Shown piece after piece: positions 39,079 to 49,675 of a stretch of 64,000 bases of DNA (positions are counted from its first letter, which is position 1; each line of letters starts with the position of its first letter). The stretch spans positions 3,162,001 to 3,226,000 of the forward strand of contig NZ_CP003915.1 of assembly GCF_000521505.1 (NCBI RefSeq). The letters run 5' to 3'. The translations under genes were made by a program, and so were the position numbers. The DNA comes from Advenella mimigardefordensis DPN7. Its GTDB lineage: Bacteria; Pseudomonadota; Gammaproteobacteria; Burkholderiales; Burkholderiaceae_B. The notes beneath the pieces were generated by a model. It was not told where the DNA came from and searched no databases. It was given only the letters and a program-made list of their open reading frames with translations.

Positions 39079-40017
39079 ATGGAATTTTTCAGAATTCACA
39101 AAACCATCCCGTTCATGAGGAACGCGCTGATCCTTAATCTGATCAGTGCCATTACCTTCGTGCTGGCGGTCTTTTTCATCGTGACCCGCGGCTTTCATCT
39201 GTCCATCGAATTTACCGGTGGTACGGTAATGGAAGTCAATTACCAGCAGGCTGCCCAGCTCGATGAAGTGCGCAGCAGCATCAGCGCACTCAACTACAGT
39301 GACTTTCAGGTGCAGAACTTCGGTACCTCGCGCGACGTGATTATTCGCCTGCCGGTAGACAAGAACATGTCTTCGACCCAGCAGAGCGATACCGTCATGG
39401 CGGCGCTCAAGAAAGCCAACCCCGATGCAGAACTGCGCCGGGTGGAGTTTGTGGGGCCGCAAGTGGGTAACGAGCTGTTCAGTAACGGCCTGAAAGCGCT
39501 GGCGTTTGTAGTGATCGGCATCATGATTTATCTGGGCATCCGCTTCGAATGGAAATTCGCCCTGGCCTGCGTGGTTGCCAACCTGCATGACGTGGTGATC
39601 ATCCTCGGCTTCTTCGCGTTCTTCCAATGGGAGTTCTCACTGCCGGTACTGGCCGGGGTGCTCGCGGTCCTGGGTTACTCGGTGAATGAGTCGGTGGTGA
39701 TCATGGACCGGATTCGCGAGAACTTCCGCAAGCAGCGCCGTGCGAGTGTTCGTGACGTGATCGACGGCGCCATTACGCAAACCATTTCCCGTACGGTCAT
39801 CACCCACGCATCCACGCAAATGATGGTGCTGTCCATGTTCTTCTTTGGCGGCCCTTCCCTGCACAACTTTGCACTGGCGCTCACCATCGGTATCTGGTTC
39901 GGCATCTATTCATCGGTATTCGTGGCAGCAGCCATCGCCATGTGGCTGGGTGTGAAGCGCGAAGACATGATCAAGGCGCCGAAGAAAGAAGACCCGGCCA
40001 GCGAAGTGATCTACTGA
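39079..40017 (+). CDS. secF: Protein translocase subunit SecF
   Basis: A 312-residue partner of SecD. The N-terminal helix precedes a periplasmic domain with LSIEFTGGTVMEV near residue 48. The C-terminal helices include VLGYSVNESVVIMDRIRENFRK near residue 198, the family motif, and SRTVITHASTQMMVLSMFFFGG. The final residues are charged and cytosolic. AGGA lies ahead of the ATG. Confidence 0.97.
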   Translation: MEFFRIHKTIPFMRNALILNLISAITFVLAVFFIVTRGFHLSIEFTGGTVMEVNYQQAAQLDEVRSSISALNYSDFQVQNFGTSRDVIIRLPVDKNMSSTQQSDTVMAALKKANPDAELRRVEFVGPQVGNELFSNGLKALAFVVIGIMIYLGIRFEWKFALACVVANLHDVVIILGFFAFFQWEFSLPVLAGVLAVLGYSVNESVVIMDRIRENFRKQRRASVRDVIDGAITQTISRTVITHASTQMMVLSMFFFGGPSLHNFALALTIGIWFGIYSSVFVAAAIAMWLGVKREDMIKAPKKEDPASEVIY

Positions 40018-40064
40018 TCCAAAACTGTACCGTGGGCGCAACACCTGCTTGCGCCCCACCCCGG

Positions 40065-40090
40065 AAAAAGGCGCCTGCGGGCGCTTTTTT
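40065..40090 (+). terminator. Rho-independent terminator after secF
   Basis: AAAAAGGCGCC pairs with GGCGCTTTTTT around a TGCG loop (40065-40090), 48 bases past the secF stop. The hairpin plus A and T runs is a standard intrinsic terminator ending the queA-secF block. Confidence 0.88.
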
Positions 40091-40194
40091 CGTTTGGAAA
40101 AACAACAAGATAAGGTGTAATACGGGCAAACACGTTACAATCACGTTTTCCAAATTCTACCCCCGGGACAAAAACCCGCAACGGTACCTCTATC

Positions 40195-41619
40195 ATGCAA
40201 GAAACCTCTCTTAAACGCGGCAATGCGCCCGCGGCCGCGCCTGTTGTTCAGGAAACCCCCATCCGTATTCATCCCTCTGCCAAAAAGCTGTATATCAAGA
40301 CCTTTGGCTGCCAGATGAACGAATATGATTCGGACAAGATGGCGGATGTATTGCGCGAAAACCAGGGACTGGAACTGACCAGCACCCCTGAAGATGCCGA
40401 TGTCATTCTGCTCAATACCTGTTCCATACGCGAAAAAGCACAGGAAAAGGTCTTTTCCGATCTGGGCCGCATCAATCAGCTGAAAAAGAAAAACCCCAAT
40501 CTGGTGATTGGCGTAGGCGGCTGTGTGGCCAGCCAGGAAGGTGCCACCATTATCCGTCGCGCACCATACGTAGACGTGGTATTTGGTCCGCAAACCCTGC
40601 ACCGCCTGCCCGACCTCATTGAACGCCGTAAAAACACCGGGCGCGCCCAGGTGGATATCAGTTTCCCTGAAATTGAAAAATTCGACGCCCTGCCTCCGGC
40701 GCGGGTCGATGGTCCCTCTGCCTTCGTATCCATTATGGAAGGCTGCAGTAAATACTGCAGCTTCTGCGTGGTTCCCTATACCCGTGGCGAAGAAATTTCC
40801 CGCCCATTCGAAGACGTGCTGACCGAAATTGCCGACCTGGCAGACCAGGGCGTCAAGGAAGTGAATCTGCTGGGCCAGAACGTCAATGCCTATCGCGGCA
40901 AACTGGGCGACACCGCCGAACTGGCTGATTTCGCCATGCTGCTTGATTATGTACATGACATCCCGGGCATCGAACGGATTCGTTACACCACGTCTCATCC
41001 CAAGGAAATGACCAGCCGACTGATTGAAGCCCACGGGCGCCTGCCCAAGCTGGTTCCCTTTCTGCATCTGCCTATACAAACCGGTAGCGACCGGGTCCTG
41101 GCCGCCATGAAACGGGGCTACACCGGACTGGAATTCAAGTCCATCGCCCGCCGCCTGTATGCGGCCAGACCCGGCATGACCCTGTCTTCCGACTTTATTG
41201 TTGGTTTTCCTGGCGAGACCGAAGCGGATTTCGAGGCCACCCTCAAACTGATCGCCGATGTCAATTTCGACACCTCATTCTCGTTCATCTACTCACGCCG
41301 GCCAGGCACGCCAGCCGCTGACCTGGAAGACGATACGCCTTACGAAGTCAAGCTGGACCGGCTGCAACGCCTGCAGGCCCAGATTACGGCACAGGCCAGC
41401 GCCATCAGCCATGGCATGCTCAACACCCTGCAGCCGGTACTGGTTGAAGGCCCATCGCGCCGTGATGCCAACGAGCTGACCGGCAGAACCGAGAACAACC
41501 GGATCGTCAATTTTGCGGCCCCCGAACGGTTCATCGGGCAAATCGTCAAGGTGCGCATTACCGACGTTTACACCAATTCTCTGCGCGGCGAACTCGCGAC
41601 GGAGGACATCGCTTCATGA
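40195..41619 (+). CDS. miaB: tRNA-2-methylthio-N6-dimethylallyladenosine synthase
   Basis: A 474-residue radical-SAM methylthiotransferase modifying A37 of tRNAs that read UNN codons. The N-terminal UPF0004 domain supplies three cluster cysteines: [13 protein letters not shown] near residue 40, [13 protein letters not shown] near 75 and [11 protein letters not shown] near 110. The radical-SAM cluster is [17 protein letters not shown] near 183. A TRAM domain occupies the C terminus. The first 22 residues are a nonconserved tail. Its stop overlaps the phoH ATG (ATGA). Confidence 0.97.
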   Translation: MQETSLKRGNAPAAAPVVQETPIRIHPSAKKLYIKTFGCQMNEYDSDKMADVLRENQGLELTSTPEDADVILLNTCSIREKAQEKVFSDLGRINQLKKKNPNLVIGVGGCVASQEGATIIRRAPYVDVVFGPQTLHRLPDLIERRKNTGRAQVDISFPEIEKFDALPPARVDGPSAFVSIMEGCSKYCSFCVVPYTRGEEISRPFEDVLTEIADLADQGVKEVNLLGQNVNAYRGKLGDTAELADFAMLLDYVHDIPGIERIRYTTSHPKEMTSRLIEAHGRLPKLVPFLHLPIQTGSDRVLAAMKRGYTGLEFKSIARRLYAARPGMTLSSDFIVGFPGETEADFEATLKLIADVNFDTSFSFIYSRRPGTPAADLEDDTPYEVKLDRLQRLQAQITAQASAISHGMLNTLQPVLVEGPSRRDANELTGRTENNRIVNFAAPERFIGQIVKVRITDVYTNSLRGELATEDIAS

Positions 41620-42674
41620 CGGGGAAACGCAACCTGCCCGTGGTCTTCCACCTGGAAGGCGATAACACTCAGCTGGCCAATCTGTGCGGGCCACTGGATG
41701 AGAATCTGAAGCAGATCGCACAGGCTTATGATGTCACCATCGGTCGCAGCGGCAACCGAGTCATTGTTGAAGGCGAGCAGGCCCAGGACGCAGCCGGTGC
41801 CGTCAACCTATTCCACCGCCGTGCCCGCCATCGCGACCTGACCATCGACGACATCCAGCTTGGGCTGGTCGAGCTGCGGGCCAATACCAGACCGGCCAAC
41901 AGTCAGGATCGCAACAAACAGCAGGCCGATGACGGCCGGCAACGACGCCAGACAGGCGCCCCCGGCCTGCCCGAGCTGCCACCGCTGGATGATGACAGTG
42001 GCACAATTGCGCTGCGCACCCGTCGCAACGAACTGCGTCCGCGCACCCCGCGCCAACGTGATTATCTGAACAATATTTTGCGGCATGACATTACTTTCGG
42101 GACCGGCCCTGCCGGTACCGGCAAGACCTGGCTGGCTGTCGCCTGTGCCATTGATGCCCTGGAACGGGAGCATGTGCAGCGCATCATTCTGACCCGCCCT
42201 GCCGTGGAAGCCGGCGAACGCCTGGGTTTTCTGCCGGGCGATCTGGCCCAGAAAGTTGACCCCTATCTGCGTCCCCTGTACGACGCACTGTACGACCTGA
42301 TGGGGTTTGATAAAGTGATGCGTCTGTTCGAAAAACAGACAATTGAAATTGCACCGCTTGCCTATATGCGGGGACGTACCCTGAATCATGCATTTGTGAT
42401 TCTGGACGAAGCGCAGAATACCACTCAGGAGCAAATGAAAATGTTCCTGACCCGCATCGGTTTCGGCAGCAAGGCCGTGATCACCGGCGACCCCTCGCAG
42501 ATCGACCTGATCAAGGGACAGAAAAGCGGCCTGGAACATGCGCTGCGTGTACTATCCCAGGTCCAGGGCATTGCCATGTCGCGCTTTACCAGTGAAGATG
42601 TGGTACGCCATCCGCTGGTTGCCCGCATCATTGATGCCTACGATCTGGCAGAAGGACGCACGCCCCGTGAATAA
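41616..42674 (+). CDS. ybeZ: PhoH-like ATPase (YbeZ)
   Basis: A 352-residue P-loop ATPase. After a KH-like N-terminal region, a low-complexity, charged linker (about residues 90-130) leads to Walker [12 protein letters not shown] near residue 168, [19 protein letters not shown] near 195, and Walker [11 protein letters not shown] near 260. In E. coli YbeZ works with the endoribonuclease YbeY in ribosome quality control. Here it overlaps both miaB (ATGA) and ybeY (GTGAATAA), so all three are translationally coupled. Confidence 0.95.
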   Translation: MTGKRNLPVVFHLEGDNTQLANLCGPLDENLKQIAQAYDVTIGRSGNRVIVEGEQAQDAAGAVNLFHRRARHRDLTIDDIQLGLVELRANTRPANSQDRNKQQADDGRQRRQTGAPGLPELPPLDDDSGTIALRTRRNELRPRTPRQRDYLNNILRHDITFGTGPAGTGKTWLAVACAIDALEREHVQRIILTRPAVEAGERLGFLPGDLAQKVDPYLRPLYDALYDLMGFDKVMRLFEKQTIEIAPLAYMRGRTLNHAFVILDEAQNTTQEQMKMFLTRIGFGSKAVITGDPSQIDLIKGQKSGLEHALRVLSQVQGIAMSRFTSEDVVRHPLVARIIDAYDLAEGRTPRE

Positions 42675-43176
42675 GCCGGCCTCTACCCGCACTCGCGGCA
42701 TGCGCGACACGTCTTATCTGCGCTCAACCGTCCAGCATGTCGTACCTGTTCCGGAAATCACCCGCCAGCGCATTCGCGGCTGGATGTTGCGAGCCGTAGA
42801 CGCCGCCATGGCGGAGAACCCGGAGATCATCCAGGTAGAGCTGGCCTTGCGCCTGGTCGACGCCGAGGAAGCGCGTGAACTGAACAGCCAGTTCCGTGGA
42901 CGCGACTATGCTACCAACGTTCTGACCTTCGAATATGGGATCGACCCCGATGGTACGGCACGTGGCGACATCATACTGTGCGTACCGGTCCTGCGGCAGG
43001 AGGCCAGCGAACAGGGCAAAACGCTGCGGGAGCACGCGGCCCATCTGGTGATACACGGTGTATTGCACGCGCTGGGCTATGATCATGAGGATGAAGACGA
43101 GGCCGTCCACATGGAAGCGATAGAAACGGCCCTACTGGCCGGCCTGGGTTTTCCGGATCCATACCAACCCCGCTAA
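42667..43176 (+). CDS. ybeY: Endoribonuclease YbeY (rRNA maturation factor)
   Basis: A 169-residue zinc-dependent endoribonuclease needed for 16S rRNA 3' end maturation. The zinc triad is in [20 protein letters not shown] near residue 128. [10 protein letters not shown] near residue 82 is the other hallmark. The GTG at 42667 overlaps the phoH stop; a downstream ATG at 42700 is an alternative that drops only the poorly conserved first 11 residues. The next 287 bases contain no gene and only AT-rich promoter-like sequence before corC. Confidence 0.95.
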   Translation: MNKPASTRTRGMRDTSYLRSTVQHVVPVPEITRQRIRGWMLRAVDAAMAENPEIIQVELALRLVDAEEARELNSQFRGRDYATNVLTFEYGIDPDGTARGDIILCVPVLRQEASEQGKTLREHAAHLVIHGVLHALGYDHEDEDEAVHMEAIETALLAGLGFPDPYQPR

Positions 43177-43463
43177 TCTATCCGGTTTTCTGCAAAATTG
43201 CTGCTTTATTCGATAAAGCCGCTGTCCGCAGATAAGGCTGCCGCCAGCAGGATTGCGGCCTGCTGCGACATTGCCGTTTTTTTCTGGATTCCGGCGACAA
43301 TAAAGCACCATTATGGTGCATACTTCTGCGCATAGGAAGAAGCGGCATCAATAAATACAGGGTTTCAACAAAGACCCGGGTTTACCCAAAGTCGCACGCT
43401 ATTTTCATCAAATCTACGTAATTTTGCGTTATTCTTATAACTTCCTAAACTAGACGTCCAGAG

Positions 43464-44363
43464 ATGTCAGATCCATACCCTTCGAACGAAGCCGAGGCAG
43501 ACAGTCAGCCAGGCAAAAAAAACACTCCCCGCTCATTTCTCCAGCGCATAAAAGGCTTGCTGGGTCAGAACGAACCTGAAGACCGAGACGATATCCAGGA
43601 GATTCTCTCTTCTGCACATGACAGGGAGATTATCGACGACGATTCCTATTCCATGATCGTCGGTTCCATCTCCTTCACCGAGAAAAATGTCAGTGACATC
43701 ATGATTCCACGGTCGCGCATGGATTTGCTGGATATCAGCAAGCCCCTGCAGGAGTTGCTCCCGATCGTGATCGATACAGCGCACTCGCGCTTTCCGGTAT
43801 ACGAAGAAGAAAAAGACAATATTATTGGTATCCTGCTGGCCAAGGATCTGCTGCGCTTTATTAATAATCCGCAAACCGATATCCGCAGTCTGGTCCGGCC
43901 CGCCAACTATATTCCTGAAACCAAGCGACTGAACCAGTTGCTGCGGGATTTCCGTGAGAACCGCAATCACATTGCCATCGTTATTGACGAATATGGTAGC
44001 ATTGCCGGCCTGGTTACCATGGAAGATGTCCTGGAACAGATCGTAGGCGATATCGAAGACGAGTACGATGAAGATGCGCAAATGACCATCTTCCCGGAAA
44101 CCGATACCTCCTGGCGAGTGATGGCTATTACCGATATCCGGCAACTGAATCAGACGCTGCAGGTTGCCATCCCCGAAGACGATTACGATACCATTGGTGG
44201 CTGGCTGGCAGCCGAGCTGGATCACATCCCGCAACGCGGCGACAGCTACGATTTCCAGGGATTGCGATTCCAGGTCCTGCGTGCCGATGCCCGGCGTGCC
44301 TTGTGGCTACATGTCAAACGTCTGTCTGCCATGAGCAGCAGCCACAGCAAAACAGAATCCTGA
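43464..44363 (+). CDS. corC: CorC/YbeX family protein (CBS pair, transporter-associated domain)
   Basis: A 299-residue cytosolic protein with two CBS domains (about residues 70-190) and a CorC_HlyC transporter-associated domain (about 215-290). SDIMIPRSRMDLLD starts the first CBS repeat and HIAIVIDEYGSIAGLVTMEDVLEQIVGDIEDEYD ends the second. In E. coli YbeX has been connected to magnesium/cobalt efflux and to ribosome metabolism. lnt starts 4 bases after its stop, the conserved order. Confidence 0.94.
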   Translation: MSDPYPSNEAEADSQPGKKNTPRSFLQRIKGLLGQNEPEDRDDIQEILSSAHDREIIDDDSYSMIVGSISFTEKNVSDIMIPRSRMDLLDISKPLQELLPIVIDTAHSRFPVYEEEKDNIIGILLAKDLLRFINNPQTDIRSLVRPANYIPETKRLNQLLRDFRENRNHIAIVIDEYGSIAGLVTMEDVLEQIVGDIEDEYDEDAQMTIFPETDTSWRVMAITDIRQLNQTLQVAIPEDDYDTIGGWLAAELDHIPQRGDSYDFQGLRFQVLRADARRALWLHVKRLSAMSSSHSKTES

Positions 44364-44367
44364 CAAT

Positions 44368-45981
44368 ATGGTCTGGCTCCTTCTCCTCGTTGCCGGGGCC
44401 ATCCATGCCCTGAGTTTCTCACCTGATCCCCTGCCCGACTGGACTTTGCCTTATGTTCAGGTCCTGGCCATGGCGGTGCCGGCATTTATTGTCTTCAGCA
44501 CCCGGCATATTGGCCGCGCGGCACTGGCTGCTTTTGTGTTCAGCGTCAGCAGTTTCTGTGTCGGCGTGTACTGGCTGTACATCAGCATGAACCATTTCGG
44601 TGGACTGGCAGCACCACTTGCTGCCCTGGCCGTATTGCTTTTTGCGCTCTATCTGTCGCTGTACGCCGGGCTGGCCGGAGCGTGTACCGCCTGGCTGGGT
44701 CGCCATCTGAATGTCATGCGGGTACCGCAGGCGCTGGGGCGTCCCCTGCTGTGGGCGTGTGCCTGGACATTGGGCGAATGGCTGCGCGGCTTCGTCTTTA
44801 CCGGCTTTCCCTGGAACAATATCGGCTACGCTCATACCAATAGCCTGCTGTCTGCCTGGGCGCCCATCGCCGGTGTGTATGGGGTAGCGTTTCTGGCGGC
44901 GCTGGCCAGCGGGCTGGTGGCCTGCCTCATTTATTATGTGAAACACAATCGACCCGGCATCATGGCAGCCATGGCCAGTGCTCTGCTGGGCATGTTTATC
45001 GTCAGTTTCGGGCTGTCGCGCATTACCTGGTTTGACAATCACGGCCCTGTCATGACGGTGCGACTGGTCCAGGGTAATATTGCGCAGCAGATGAAATTTG
45101 ATCCGTCGCAGTTGATGAGTTCGCTGCAGGCCCAGTTCACACTGGCCACCCGCCCTGCGGCAGACGTGCAACATGCGCCCTCGGTCATTATCTTCCCGGA
45201 AACCATTTTGCCCACCTTTCAGGACAGAATGGCGCCGGAGTTCTGGCAATCGGTTGTGGCGCTCGCCGATCAGATGAAAGCCACGCTGTTCATGGGCAGC
45301 CCCATGCACACCGTGGTCAATGGCCAGGATCGTTATACCAATAGCGTGCTGGCAATTGACAGCAACACATCGGTTGAAGCGCTCATGCAGGGCAGGCAGG
45401 TTCCCGTCTATGACAAACGCCATCTTGTACCGTTTGGTGAATTTGTTCCACTTGGTTTTCGCTGGTTTGTTGATGCCCTGAACATCCCACTGGGTGACTT
45501 TGATCGCGGCGAACAGGGCCAGCAAAGCTTTGCCGTCAACAATCAGCGATTCGCCCCGAATATCTGCTATGAAGATGTCTTTGGAGAAGAATTGCTACCC
45601 GCCCTGCAGACCCAGGCCGACGGCACTCCTGGGGCCAGCATCATGTTCAACGTGAGCAATCTGGGCTGGTTTGGCAACACCTGGGCGTTAAGACAGCATT
45701 TGCAGATCTCGCGCATGCGTAGCATGGAAACGGCGAGACCCATGATTCGCGCCACCAACACCGGTTCGACCGCTGCCATCGATGCGACTGGCCGTGTCCT
45801 GTCGCAGTTGCCTACTGCCACTGCCGGCACGCTGGATGTGCAGATACAGGGCACCCAGGGGCTGACACTCTACACAAGAGTTGGAAACAGTTTGATTGTG
45901 ATCATCAGTCTGCTGGGCCTGGTCGCGGGGTGGATGCAGAAGCGTCGCACACACGTAGCAGGTACCGGTACTACTGTCTGA
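44368..45981 (+). CDS. lnt: Apolipoprotein N-acyltransferase
   Basis: A 537-residue inner-membrane enzyme adding the third acyl chain to lipoproteins. The N-terminal half has six or seven transmembrane helices, with the GFPWNNIGY loop near residue 150. The periplasmic nitrilase domain holds the Glu-Lys-Cys triad: IIFPETILP near residue 275, YDKRHLVPFGEF near 350 and APNICYEDVFGEE near 395. A final helix lies near residue 510. It starts 4 bases after corC. Confidence 0.96.
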   Translation: MVWLLLLVAGAIHALSFSPDPLPDWTLPYVQVLAMAVPAFIVFSTRHIGRAALAAFVFSVSSFCVGVYWLYISMNHFGGLAAPLAALAVLLFALYLSLYAGLAGACTAWLGRHLNVMRVPQALGRPLLWACAWTLGEWLRGFVFTGFPWNNIGYAHTNSLLSAWAPIAGVYGVAFLAALASGLVACLIYYVKHNRPGIMAAMASALLGMFIVSFGLSRITWFDNHGPVMTVRLVQGNIAQQMKFDPSQLMSSLQAQFTLATRPAADVQHAPSVIIFPETILPTFQDRMAPEFWQSVVALADQMKATLFMGSPMHTVVNGQDRYTNSVLAIDSNTSVEALMQGRQVPVYDKRHLVPFGEFVPLGFRWFVDALNIPLGDFDRGEQGQQSFAVNNQRFAPNICYEDVFGEELLPALQTQADGTPGASIMFNVSNLGWFGNTWALRQHLQISRMRSMETARPMIRATNTGSTAAIDATGRVLSQLPTATAGTLDVQIQGTQGLTLYTRVGNSLIVIISLLGLVAGWMQKRRTHVAGTGTTV

Positions 45982-46029
45982 GGCGTACCCGATAATGGCA
46001 AAGCCGATGCGGCGGTTCGGGTAGAGGGC

Positions 46030-46121
46030 CTGCCTAACGAACTGCCTAACGAACTGCCTAACGAACTGCCTAATGAGAACTGCCTAATGAGAACTGCCTA
46101 ATGAGAACTGCCTAATGAAAA
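46030..46121. repeat. Tandem repeats at the dnaE2 3' end: three 12-bp and four 14-bp units
   Basis: Three copies of CTGCCTAACGAA (46030-46065) are followed by three copies of CTGCCTAATGAGAA (46066-46107) and a variant CTGCCTAATGAAAA (46108-46121). The last unit supplies the dnaE2 stop codon (46114-46112). The related units suggest slippage or stepwise duplication of the gene end. Confidence 0.92.
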
Positions 46122-49100
46122 TTGCGACTGCGCGTTTGCAATTGACCCAGCAAATGCGTCAGATTGACCAGCCGCTCTACAATCACATGTTGTACACCGT
46201 TAGCTGACTGCCAGCGCCCATAGGCTCCCATCAGGCGCGAAGTAAGCAGTTCCTTGCGCTGACGCTCCGCCAATTCAGGTCGCACTAACAGATTGATCTG
46301 TCCAAACTCGTCCTCCAGCGTCACAAAAACCACGCCCTTGGCGGTGCCAGGACGCTGCCTGACCGTCACAATGCCAGCCGCCCGCACCAGGCGCCGATCA
46401 GGTTGTTCCTGCAAAAATGCAGAAGAAGAAAACCGCAACTTGCTCAACCTGTCACGCAATAATTCCAGAGGATGACGCGCCAGCGTCAGGCCCAGCGAAT
46501 CATAATCGGCTACGATTGACTGCCCTTCGGTCAGCAATGTTAATTGCGGACTCTCCGTCTCATACACGGGCGCTTCGCGCAGCATATCTTTATCAGGCAC
46601 ACTGACAACCGCATCCCACAGGGCAGCCCGGCGATGGCCCGCCAGACTTTCCAGCGCATTGCCGGCGGCCAGTGCATTCAGATCATGCCGGCTCAGCCCG
46701 GCGCGCCGGGCCAGATCGGCAACAGATGTGAATGGCGCATGCGCACGCGCCTGTACGATTCGCTGCGCCGCCGCCTCCTGCATTCCCTTCAGTTGATTAA
46801 ACCCAAGCCGAACCGCAGTGTTGGGCTTGCGCTTATTGGAAAGACCATCAGAAGTATGGTCGGCAGGATTGCCGGTGTGTTCTGTTGTTTCTTCTGTGAC
46901 AGGCTCTGCCGCCCAATCGGCAGCAGATACAGCAGCAGACCGTGACTTAGCAAACGCCAGCGTGGCTTCCCAGTGGCTGACCTGCACATCCACAGGCAGT
47001 ATTTTTACGTCATGCCGCCTGGCATCCTGGATCAGCGTTGAAGCACTGTAAAACCCCATGGGCTGGCTGTTGAGCAAGGCGGCCAGAAAGGCCTGAGGTT
47101 CATGGCATTTGAGCCAGCTGCTGCTATAGGCCAGCAGTGCAAAGCTGGCGGCATGGCTTTCCGGGAAACCGTACTCGCCAAACCCCTGAATCTGGCGAAA
47201 AATCTGCTCTGCAAACGCCTTTTCATAGCCTTTTCCCACCATGCCATCCACAATTTTGTGATAGTACTTTTCCAGCCCCCCTTTGCGTTTCCAGGCAGCC
47301 ATGGAGCGTCGCAAATCATCGGCTTCCCCGCCGGTAAAACCGGCTGCCTTCATGGCAATCTGCATCACCTGTTCCTGAAAAATCGGCACGCCCAGAGTCC
47401 GTTTCAGGGCAGACTCAACCTCCGGGGTTGGATAGCGTATTTCTTCGAGCCCCTGACGCCGTCGCAGATAAGGATGCACCATACCGCCCTGTATCGGGCC
47501 GGGGCGGATAATGGACACTTCGATCACCAGATCATAATAACAACGCGGCTGCAAGCGCGGCAACATGGTCATTTGCGCGCGCGATTCAATCTGAAAGACA
47601 CCGATGGTATCGGCCTTGCAAATCATGTTGTAGGTCTTGTCATCCTCCTTGGGAATGTCCTGTATGCGAAAAAATGGCTTGTTGTGCCGCAATGCCACAA
47701 GCGCCAATGCCCGGCGAATGACGCTGAGCATACCCAGTGCCAGCACATCCACTTTGAGAATGCCCAGGACATCCAGATCATCCTTATCCCACTGCACCAC
47801 GCTGCGGTTCTCCATGGCGGCATTTTCAATGGGAACCAATCTTGCCAGCGGACCACGCGACATGATAAATCCACCAGGATGCTGTGACAGATGTCGTGGA
47901 AAGCCCATGATTTGTTCTGCCAGAGCAACCCACTGTATGGCAACAGTCGAGGTGAGATCCAGCCCGCACTCCTGCATGCGCGCCATCAGATTGGCACGTC
48001 CATCCCAGTAATGATAGGAACGCGCGACCGCTTCGATAATGATAGGGTCAACGCCCAGCGCCTTGCCTGTATCACGCAACACACTCTTGACCCGATAGGT
48101 AATCACCACAGCAGTGAGCGCAGCACGATCCCTGCCATATTTGTCATAGATATACTGGATCACTTCTTCACGGCGCTGATGCTCAAAATCAACGTCGATA
48201 TCGGGCGGTTCATTGCGCTCCTTGCTGATGAAGCGCTCAAACAGATTATTCCCCAGTAGCGGACTCACTTCCGTAATATGCAGGCAGTAGCAAACAGCAC
48301 TGTTCGCGGCCGAGCCCCTGCCCTGGCATAAAATGTCCTGATCGCGGGCAAACTTCACAATATCGTAGACCGTCAGGAAATAGGCTTCGTATTTCAGCTC
48401 GGCAATAAGCTGCAACTCATATTCCAGCTGACGCACCACGCTATCGGGTATGCCATCCTGAAAACGCCGCTGTGCGCCCGCATAGGTTTCCTGGCGCAAA
48501 TAAGCCGTCGGAGTCAGGTTTTCAGGACAGATATTATCGGGATATTCATACTTAAGCTCGCTTAGATTGAACTGACACTGCACCGCCACCTCAAGCGTTT
48601 GCTCCAGGGCGGCAGGCGGATAGAGATTGGCCAGCGCCACCACCTGACGCAAATGACACTCTGCATTTGCAGCGCGTGCAAAGCCGCACTCCTGCACGCT
48701 TTTACCCAACCGGATTGCCGTTAACGTGTCATGCACGGGCTTGCGTGAACGCACATGCATCTGTACCTGACCGGTTGCCACCACCGGCACCCCGGTGGCC
48801 GCCGAGACGGCCATGAGCCTGGTCCTGTGTGCGGCATCCTGTCCCTGATGCAACAACGTGAGTGCCAGCCAGCAACGCCCGGCAAATGCCTGTTCAAGCC
48901 ATTGAGCCTGACGCAGCATCTGTTCATAGGATGCGCCATACTCGGGAACCAACAAGCCCAGACACTCGGGCAGATTCTGCAAATGAGCCAGCGCGGGATC
49001 AGCAGGACGGGTGATGTCACTGGGCGTCAAATAGTAGCTGCCCTTGGCGGCACGCCGTCGCCCCAGCGTGATGAATTCGCACAGATTGCCATAACCATCG

Positions 49101-49663
49101 CGGCTTTTAGCAAGCACAATCAGTTTCAACGCCGGAGCATGATCGTCCGCATGCAGAGAAAACACAGAGCCTACAATCAGTTTCATAGGCAGGTCCCGTG
49201 GCAGTTCAACGGGCGGTACTGCCGATGATGCTGCGTTCTCAGTTGAAATGGATGCGGATACAGATTCAGCAGGCACAACGGGTAAATGGGATAAAGGAGA
49301 CGCTGGCGCCCGCAACAATTGCGATAACCACGCTGGCAAAGGCCGAAGTGAGGAGACGGCCTGCGCCGGATCAGACTGCCCCGGCGCATAACCCGCCTTT
49401 TCCAACGCGGCTTTTTTCCTGCGTTCCATTTCTTCCAGAATGGGCTTATTCAGTTTTTCCACTTCCGCATGGGCACGCACCACCCCTGCTACGGAACATT
49501 CGTCTGTAATGGCTAACGCCATATAATTGAGTTGGAAAGCCTGCTGCGCCAGTTCCTCGGGATGCGACGCCCCCTGCAGAAAACTGTAATTGCTCTGACA
49601 ATACAGTTCGGCATAACCGGGCAGTGCATATGAAGAAGATCTCGAAGAAGAAGGTATTGTCAT
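46112..49663 (-). CDS. dnaE2: Error-prone DNA polymerase ImuC/DnaE2
   Basis: An 1183-residue C-family polymerase for SOS-induced translesion synthesis, acting with ImuA and ImuB. The PHP domain starts at YAELYCQSNYSFLQGASHPEEL; the palm carries PPDIDVDFEHQRREEVIQYIY near residue 490 with the catalytic aspartates. The C-terminal OB region shows VRAAGIVTVRQRPGTAKGVVFVTLEDE. The protein is longer than usual (about 1030-1100) because about 85 residues, Ala/Pro/Ser-rich, are inserted in the PHP domain near residues 72-158. It is the last gene of imuA-imuB-dnaE2, 12 bases after imuB. Confidence 0.96.
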   Translation of the reverse strand: MTIPSSSRSSSYALPGYAELYCQSNYSFLQGASHPEELAQQAFQLNYMALAITDECSVAGVVRAHAEVEKLNKPILEEMERRKKAALEKAGYAPGQSDPAQAVSSLRPLPAWLSQLLRAPASPLSHLPVVPAESVSASISTENAASSAVPPVELPRDLPMKLIVGSVFSLHADDHAPALKLIVLAKSRDGYGNLCEFITLGRRRAAKGSYYLTPSDITRPADPALAHLQNLPECLGLLVPEYGASYEQMLRQAQWLEQAFAGRCWLALTLLHQGQDAAHRTRLMAVSAATGVPVVATGQVQMHVRSRKPVHDTLTAIRLGKSVQECGFARAANAECHLRQVVALANLYPPAALEQTLEVAVQCQFNLSELKYEYPDNICPENLTPTAYLRQETYAGAQRRFQDGIPDSVVRQLEYELQLIAELKYEAYFLTVYDIVKFARDQDILCQGRGSAANSAVCYCLHITEVSPLLGNNLFERFISKERNEPPDIDVDFEHQRREEVIQYIYDKYGRDRAALTAVVITYRVKSVLRDTGKALGVDPIIIEAVARSYHYWDGRANLMARMQECGLDLTSTVAIQWVALAEQIMGFPRHLSQHPGGFIMSRGPLARLVPIENAAMENRSVVQWDKDDLDVLGILKVDVLALGMLSVIRRALALVALRHNKPFFRIQDIPKEDDKTYNMICKADTIGVFQIESRAQMTMLPRLQPRCYYDLVIEVSIIRPGPIQGGMVHPYLRRRQGLEEIRYPTPEVESALKRTLGVPIFQEQVMQIAMKAAGFTGGEADDLRRSMAAWKRKGGLEKYYHKIVDGMVGKGYEKAFAEQIFRQIQGFGEYGFPESHAASFALLAYSSSWLKCHEPQAFLAALLNSQPMGFYSASTLIQDARRHDVKILPVDVQVSHWEATLAFAKSRSAAVSAADWAAEPVTEETTEHTGNPADHTSDGLSNKRKPNTAVRLGFNQLKGMQEAAAQRIVQARAHAPFTSVADLARRAGLSRHDLNALAAGNALESLAGHRRAALWDAVVSVPDKDMLREAPVYETESPQLTLLTEGQSIVADYDSLGLTLARHPLELLRDRLSKLRFSSSAFLQEQPDRRLVRAAGIVTVRQRPGTAKGVVFVTLEDEFGQINLLVRPELAERQRKELLTSRLMGAYGRWQSANGVQHVIVERLVNLTHLLGQLQTRSRNFH

Positions 49664-49675
49664 GACCCGTTCCTG

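Noticed and set aside
44419..45525. A 368-codon open frame antisense to lnt
   Set aside because: No Shine-Dalgarno, no recognisable domain, low-complexity His/Gln-rich product; the plus-strand lnt is complete with its triad.
46030..46121. Possible CRISPR array
   Set aside because: The units are contiguous with no spacers and only 12-14 bp long, and no cas gene is present.
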